Assembly (NCBI GenBank): GCA_964436815.1
Contig: CAYTER010000063.1
Span: forward strand, 1 to 10,101
Reading direction: 5' to 3'
DNA from: UBA993 sp964436815
GTDB taxonomy: Bacteria; Bacillota; Dethiobacteria; DTU022
DNA: 10,101 nt
Below the pieces are notes generated by a model. It was not told the DNA's origin. It did not search any database and saw only the letters and a program-made list of their open reading frames with translations. Below are positions 7,060 to 10,101 of the stretch, piece by piece. The translations under genes and the position numbers were made by a program. How positions within the stretch are numbered: position 1 is the first letter of the stretch; each line of letters begins with the position of its first letter.

Positions 7060-7074
7060 TACCCCCTATGGGTA
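7060..7074 (-). promoter_or_regulatory. CsoR operator upstream of copA
   Basis: Read on the minus strand this is TACCCATAGGGGGTA, which equals the B. subtilis copZA CsoR operator TACCCTACGGGGGTA except for the three central bases. It overlaps the proposed copA -10 box, so bound CsoR would block transcription until Cu(I) arrives. The csoR promoter carries a related site. Confidence 0.82.
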
Positions 7075-7099
7075 TATTCTACCACCTGATTAAGGTCAA
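7071..7099 (-). promoter_or_regulatory. copA-copZ-YHS promoter
   Basis: On the minus strand TTGACC (7099-7094) and TATACC (7076-7071) are 17 bases apart. The -35 matches five of six consensus positions and the -10 four of six. The -10 merges into the CsoR operator. The resulting leader to the GTG start would be about 40 bases. An alternative -10, TAGAAT just upstream, would leave too short a spacer. Confidence 0.55.
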
Positions 7100-7143
7100 T
7101 GCAACATTTCTTTTAATTAGAAAGCGGCAATTTGAAATTATTC

Positions 7144-7172
7144 TTGACAGGAACAATATTTGCCTCTATAAT
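7144..7172 (+). promoter_or_regulatory. promoter of the DtxR-like regulator/feo operon
   Basis: TTGACA (7144-7149) and TATAAT (7167-7172) are exactly 17 bases apart, which is a perfect vegetative promoter. Transcription should start at about 7179, inside the palindromic 20-mer at 7171-7190. A promoter this strong usually needs tight repression, which fits the operator over its start site. It faces away from the copA promoter. Confidence 0.85.
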
Positions 7173-7190
7173 GTTAGCCGAGGTAAACAA
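7171..7190 (+). promoter_or_regulatory. probable operator of the DtxR-like regulator, site 1
   Basis: ATGTTAGCCGAGGTAAACAA is an imperfect palindrome (TGTT...CC..GG...AACA) that begins at the -10 box and covers the expected transcription start. It matches the 20-mer upstream of feoB (7943-7962) at 14 of 20 positions. DtxR-family operators commonly contain TTAG/CTAA half sites over the promoter. The assignment to the adjacent regulator is inference from position and repetition. Confidence 0.6.
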
Positions 7191-7211
7191 TTTTTATTAA
7201 AGCCTCGGTAA
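7174..7211 (+). repeat. inverted repeat in the leader of the DtxR-like gene
   Basis: TTAGCCGAGG (7174-7183) is mirrored by CCTCGGTAA (7203-7211), perfect apart from one extra G, with 19 bases between. As RNA it could form a CCGAGG/CCTCGG stem whose right side abuts the Shine-Dalgarno AAGGA (7210-7214). As DNA it could be a second half site for the regulator. The two readings cannot be separated by eye. Confidence 0.5.
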
Positions 7212-7222
7212 GGATCTAACCG

Positions 7223-7597
7223 GTGACCAATAAAAGCGAATCAAGCGAAATGTACCTCGAAACCATTCACATCCTGGAAGATAACCATGGCCATGCCCAT
7301 ATTGCAGATATCGCCAAGGAACTTGGCGTTACCAAACCCAGTGTTACCAAGGCCATGGAGCAGTTAAAGAAAGATAATCTTATCATCCAGGAAAGCTACG
7401 GACCGGTAACCCTGACTGAAAAAGGCAAAGCTTTATCAGAGCAGATTTACAGAAAACATCATTTAATTACCAGATACCTTGAACATTCGCTTGGCCTTTC
7501 ACCGGACGAGGCAGCTGAAAATGCCTGCCGGATGGAACACAGCATTACCGATCAAATGCTGAAAGCAATTGAAAAATACCTGGAAAGAGAAAATTAG
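7223..7597 (+). CDS. short DtxR/MntR-family metalloregulator, iron-type metal site
   Basis: This 124-residue repressor probably controls Fe(II) uptake. An N-terminal winged helix-turn-helix (about 8-65, with IADIAKELGVTKPSVTKAMEQL) is followed by a dimerisation and metal-binding helical domain. Its residues align with Corynebacterium DtxR without a register shift: M10, C102, E105 and H106, the primary site, are all present, as is H79. The DtxR ancillary-site residues E83 and H98 are Thr and Ala here. B. subtilis MntR has Asp at the position of M10, so the site favours Fe(II) over Mn(II). The protein stops where the C-terminal SH3-like domain of DtxR would begin, as in MntR-sized members. GTG is the start, 8 bases after AAGGA (7210-7214). 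It is first in an operon with feoA and lies under a consensus promoter with a palindrome over its start site, implying autoregulation. Family is certain; iron specificity is inferred. Confidence 0.9.
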   Translation: MTNKSESSEMYLETIHILEDNHGHAHIADIAKELGVTKPSVTKAMEQLKKDNLIIQESYGPVTLTEKGKALSEQIYRKHHLITRYLEHSLGLSPDEAAENACRMEHSITDQMLKAIEKYLEREN

Positions 7598-7620
7598 ACT
7601 GTAGTTATAGGGAGGTCAAG

Positions 7621-7908
7621 ATGGAACTGGCAGTCAATCATCATACAATTAAAAGCAGGTTGTTAAACAAAGATGAAGATCTTACTGGTCAACCTCAGAA
7701 TTTAGTAGAGGCTGCGATTAATGTTCCCTATGTCATTAGGGATGTTAACACCCCTGACTTAAAAATGAAGGAATTTTTATTTACCCTGGGTTGTTATCCA
7801 GGAGAAACAGTAACCGTAATTTCTGTTTTGGCTGAAAACTACGTTATTAATGTAAAAGATGCTAGATACAGTATTGATACAGAATTAGCCAGGGCTATCC
7901 TTGTATAA
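7621..7908 (+). CDS. feoA: FeoA ferrous iron transport accessory protein
   Basis: This 95-residue cytoplasmic protein has an SH3-like FeoA domain at about 33-95, in the order VPYVIRDV, the FLFTLGCYPGETVTVI core (pattern L-G-x-x-P-G-x-x-V) and a final YSIDTELARAILV strand pair. The first 32 residues are a polar extension with a His pair, longer than in minimal FeoA proteins (about 75 residues); I recognise no domain in it. FeoA is needed for full FeoB activity in the bacteria where it has been tested. The gene lies 23 bases after the DtxR-like gene, with GGGAGG (7610-7615) 5 bases before the ATG, and 80 bases before feoB. The FeoA fold is homologous to the SH3-like domain at the end of full-length DtxR, which the upstream regulator lacks. 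Confidence 0.9.
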   Translation: MELAVNHHTIKSRLLNKDEDLTGQPQNLVEAAINVPYVIRDVNTPDLKMKEFLFTLGCYPGETVTVISVLAENYVINVKDARYSIDTELARAILV

Positions 7909-7937
7909 GCGACTACCTTAAAGCAATATTTTTTTAA

Positions 7938-7970
7938 TATAATTGTTAGCATAGACTAACAATTTATAAT
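7938..7970 (+). promoter_or_regulatory. candidate internal promoter for feoB
   Basis: Two TATAAT boxes flank the palindrome upstream of feoB: 7938-7943 and 7965-7970. The second has TTGTTA (7943-7948) 16 bases upstream, a weak -35. The first has no good -35 but stands to the palindrome almost exactly as the -10 of the regulator promoter does to its own site. Either could drive feoB separately from feoA. The region is AT-rich, so TATAAT can occur by chance. Confidence 0.4.
7943..7962 (+). promoter_or_regulatory. probable operator of the DtxR-like regulator, site 2
   Basis: TTGTTAGCATAGACTAACAA lies within a perfect inverted repeat with 9-base arms, AATTGTTAG (7941-7949) and CTAACAATT (7956-7964), and a 6-base centre. 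It shares 14 of 20 positions with site 1 at 7171-7190, including GTTAGC and AACAA. It sits 26 bases before feoB, next to two possible -10 boxes. The inner TTAG/CTAA half sites suit a DtxR-family protein. As RNA the stem would be AT-rich with no T run, so a terminator is less likely. Confidence 0.6.
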
Positions 7971-7988
7971 CTTTGCAGGAGGACTGTT

Positions 7989-9983
7989 ATGAGAATTGCA
8001 CTTGCGGGCAACCCCAATAGCGGAAAAACAACTCTATTTAACGCCATCACCGGAAGAATTGAACATGTAGGCAACTGGCCCGGTGTGACTATCGCCAAAA
8101 AAGAAGGCGATGTGAAGAAAGCCTTGAACAAATCAGGAAAAATGATAAGGGTCGTAGATCTACCGGGGGCCTATTCCCTTTCGCCATTTACTAATGAAGA
8201 AAATATAACCAGTGATTTTGTTAAAAATGAAAAGCCTGATGTGATTATCAATATTGTTGATGCCACTAATTTGAACAGAAACCTCTTTTTTACCACGCAG
8301 CTGCTGGAACTCGAAATTCCGGTGGTAATTGCCCTGAACAAGAGCGACCTTCTGCACAAAAAGGGGATCGCTATTGACACCGGCAAACTGTCAGCTATAC
8401 TGGGCTGCCCGGTGGTTGAAACTGATTCCATCAGGGGTAGCGGACTTAATGAACTGATTGAAGCGGCTGGCAGCGTTTGTGGAAACCTGCAGCCTGCAGC
8501 TTTTATCAGCTCAGACGCTAATGTTTTAGACTTGCCTGCGGCAGAAAAGCTTAAACATGAACGATTTGCCTTTGTTTCTCAACTGGTAAAAGAAGTCGAA
8601 ATACGTCAGGTGGCCAGCAACGCGCAAACCAGGCAGGATGCCGCCGATCGCATAGTCGCCCACAGAATACTGGGGATTCCCATTTTTGCAGCAGTGATCT
8701 ACCTGGTATTTTCCCTTTCGCAAACTTACCTGGGGCCGCTTTTCGCCGATTATCTGGTCGGGTGGATTGACAATTTTTATGAATTTGTTGAAAGCCTGAT
8801 GGGGGCCGATGTGTCCCCCGTATTAAGTTCTCTCTTGCTGGACGGCATTATAGGCGGGGTGGGCGCTGTGATGGGCTTTCTGCCCCTGATTATGGTACTC
8901 TTTTTCCTATTGGCGTTGCTCGAAGACAGCGGTTACCTGGCCAGGGTTGCGGTGGTGATGGATCGCTACCTGAAACGGGTTGGCTTGTCTGGGAAATCGA
9001 TTATTCCCATGGTTATTGGTACCGGTTGTGCCATACCCGGTGTAATGGCGACTAGAACAATCCGTGATGACCGCCAGCGGCGCACGACCGCTATGCTTAC
9101 CCCCTTTATGCCCTGTGGGGCCAAACTACCGGTAATTGCGCTCTTTGCGGGAGTATTTTTTGGCGATGCGGCTTGGGTCGGAACTTCAATGTACTTTGTG
9201 GCGATCCTGATCATTATAGCCGGGGCCCTGATAGTGCAGCGGATAACGGCTGAAGGCCCGGCAAAATCTTACTTTATCATGGAACTTCCGGATTACCGCC
9301 TGCCCAGTTTAAAACGTGCTTTTATCTCGATGATGTCAAGAGCGAAAGCCTTTATTGTCAGGGCGGCAACAATCATCCTATTATGCAATGCAACCGTCCA
9401 GATCATGCAAACATTCACCTGGAGTTTTCAGGTAGTCGAACCGGGAATGGAAAGCACCAGCATCCTGGCCGGCATTGCCAGCCCCTTCGCTTTACTTTTT
9501 ATTCCGCTCGGTTTTGGGGCCTGGCAGCTTGCTGCTGCCGCCATTGCCGGTTTTATTGCCAAGGAAAATGTCGTGGGAACTCTGGCTGTGGTCTATGGAT
9601 TAACTAACTTCATTGATACCGAGGAATTTGTTCTGGTCTCTGGAGCGGGCGATGTGGCCGCGGTTATGGGCCTGACCTCGGTTGCAGCGCTGGCCTACCT
9701 GATGTTTAACCTTTTTACCCCCCCCTGCTTTGCCGCCATCGGGGCAATGAATGCCGAGATGGAGAGCAGAAAATGGCTGCTTGCCGGTATCGGGTTCCAG
9801 TTTGGCGTGGGTTTCTCGGTGGCCTATTTTGTCTATCAGGTCGGCACGCTGATCACAACTGGCAGTTTCGGCGCTGCTGTTGTTCCCGGATTCATTGGTG
9901 TTGCCATCGTAGCCGCAGTTATCACCTATCTAATCCGCAACAATGACCGGAAGCAGAAGGTTGAACTGAAGGAGGCTGTCTGA
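7989..9983 (+). CDS. feoB: FeoB ferrous iron transporter
   Basis: This 664-residue membrane protein imports Fe(II), gated by an N-terminal GTPase. G-protein motifs are complete: G1 GNPNSGKT (7-14), G2 Thr34 in GNWPGVT, G3 DLPG (57-60) and G4 NKSD (117-120). A helical linker region to about 225 leads into the transmembrane part with two Gate regions. Conserved Cys residues occur at C347 (TGCAIPG), C376 (MPCGAK) and C580 (PPCF). The length is that of compact single-chain FeoB proteins; E. coli FeoB is about 770 residues. The ATG has AGGAGG (7977-7982) 6 bases upstream. A palindromic operator and possible promoter lie just before it, so it may be expressed both with feoA and on its own. Its stop overlaps the start of the next gene (TGATG). 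A run of eight C (9718-9725) does not disturb the frame. It is intact and highly likely functional. Confidence 0.97.
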   Translation: MRIALAGNPNSGKTTLFNAITGRIEHVGNWPGVTIAKKEGDVKKALNKSGKMIRVVDLPGAYSLSPFTNEENITSDFVKNEKPDVIINIVDATNLNRNLFFTTQLLELEIPVVIALNKSDLLHKKGIAIDTGKLSAILGCPVVETDSIRGSGLNELIEAAGSVCGNLQPAAFISSDANVLDLPAAEKLKHERFAFVSQLVKEVEIRQVASNAQTRQDAADRIVAHRILGIPIFAAVIYLVFSLSQTYLGPLFADYLVGWIDNFYEFVESLMGADVSPVLSSLLLDGIIGGVGAVMGFLPLIMVLFFLLALLEDSGYLARVAVVMDRYLKRVGLSGKSIIPMVIGTGCAIPGVMATRTIRDDRQRRTTAMLTPFMPCGAKLPVIALFAGVFFGDAAWVGTSMYFVAILIIIAGALIVQRITAEGPAKSYFIMELPDYRLPSLKRAFISMMSRAKAFIVRAATIILLCNATVQIMQTFTWSFQVVEPGMESTSILAGIASPFALLFIPLGFGAWQLAAAAIAGFIAKENVVGTLAVVYGLTNFIDTEEFVLVSGAGDVAAVMGLTSVAALAYLMFNLFTPPCFAAIGAMNAEMESRKWLLAGIGFQFGVGFSVAYFVYQVGTLITTGSFGAAVVPGFIGVAIVAAVITYLIRNNDRKQKVELKEAV

Positions 9984-10101
9984 TGCTGACCAATATGATA
10001 ATTCTGCTGATCATAGTTGCAATTATTGCCGGAGCTTCGATCAAACTAATCCATGACAGAAGAAAAGGAACCCCCTGCTCCGGATGTCCTTACAGCGGGC
10101 T
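9983..10101 (+). CDS. FeoB-associated Cys-rich membrane protein (partial, cut by window edge)
   Basis: Thirty-nine codons are visible before the window ends. They encode a single N-terminal helix (about residues 5-20, rich in Ile, Leu and Ala), a basic stretch (KLIHDRRKG), and the start of a Cys motif C32-S-G-C35. This is the layout of the small FeoB-associated Cys-rich proteins that often follow feoB in anaerobic Bacillota. Their role is unclear; they may bind Fe(II) or an iron-sulfur centre on the cytoplasmic side. The ATG overlaps the feoB stop by one base (TGATG) and has AAGGAGG (9969-9975) 7 bases upstream, so translation is probably coupled to feoB. The C-terminus, including any further Cys, is not in the window. 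Confidence 0.85.
   Translation, partial: MLTNMIILLIIVAIIAGASIKLIHDRRKGTPCSGCPYSG

Noticed and set aside
7941..7964. Palindrome before feoB as a Rho-independent terminator
   Set aside because: The stem is AT-rich and followed by TATAATC rather than a T run. Its match to the 7171-7190 site favours an operator.
9718..9725. Run of eight C in feoB as a frameshift or sequencing error
   Set aside because: The reading frame continues normally on both sides through the conserved second Gate region to the TGATG overlap with the next gene.

Overview
The window is a metal-homeostasis island. It has two copper-resistance clusters on the left (about 1-7022) and a ferrous-iron uptake cluster on the right (about 7144-10101, running off the edge). 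The host looks like a Bacillota-type, probably anaerobic bacterium. Evidence is the strong AGGAGG-type ribosome binding sites, TTG and GTG starts, near-consensus vegetative promoters, a CsoR copper repressor with TACCC/GGGTA operators, and a Firmicutes-style feo operon with a small FeoB-associated Cys-rich protein. The genus cannot be named from the sequence.

Region 1 (78-3410, + strand) is an apparent operon of three genes. The first encodes a Met-rich two-helix membrane protein with a SHOCT tail. The second encodes a membrane-anchored protein with two DUF305 domains, the same Met-rich GMMG motif and its own SHOCT tail. The third encodes a CopB-class (CPH motif, P1B-3) copper ATPase with a His-rich N-terminus. 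Region 2 (3455-3888, + strand) is csoR, with its own promoter whose -35/-10 spacer holds a CsoR-type operator. Region 3 (4030-7022, - strand) is the copA-copZ-YHS operon, driven from a promoter at about 7099-7071 that overlaps a second CsoR-type operator. csoR and this operon converge on a hairpin at 3917-3952.

Region 4 (7144-10101, + strand) starts with a consensus promoter (TTGACA-17-TATAAT) and a short DtxR-family regulator whose predicted metal ligands match the iron-type site of DtxR. Then come FeoA, FeoB and the start of a FeoB-associated Cys-rich membrane protein. Two related palindromic 20-mers, one at the start site of the regulator promoter and one just upstream of feoB, are likely operators of this regulator.

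A plausible integrated reading is as follows. CsoR releases its own gene and copA-copZ-YHS when Cu(I) is high. CopZ carries Cu(I) to CopA, while CopB and the Met/His-rich surface proteins handle copper at or outside the membrane. The DtxR-like protein represses Fe(II) uptake when iron is sufficient. The copper and iron operons are divergent and share a 200-bp intergenic region (7023-7222). No stretch longer than 300 bases lacks a gene. I saw no RNA gene, insertion sequence or CRISPR array. The most unusual parts are the paired Met-rich/SHOCT proteins upstream of copB and the split DtxR/FeoA arrangement with its matched operators.
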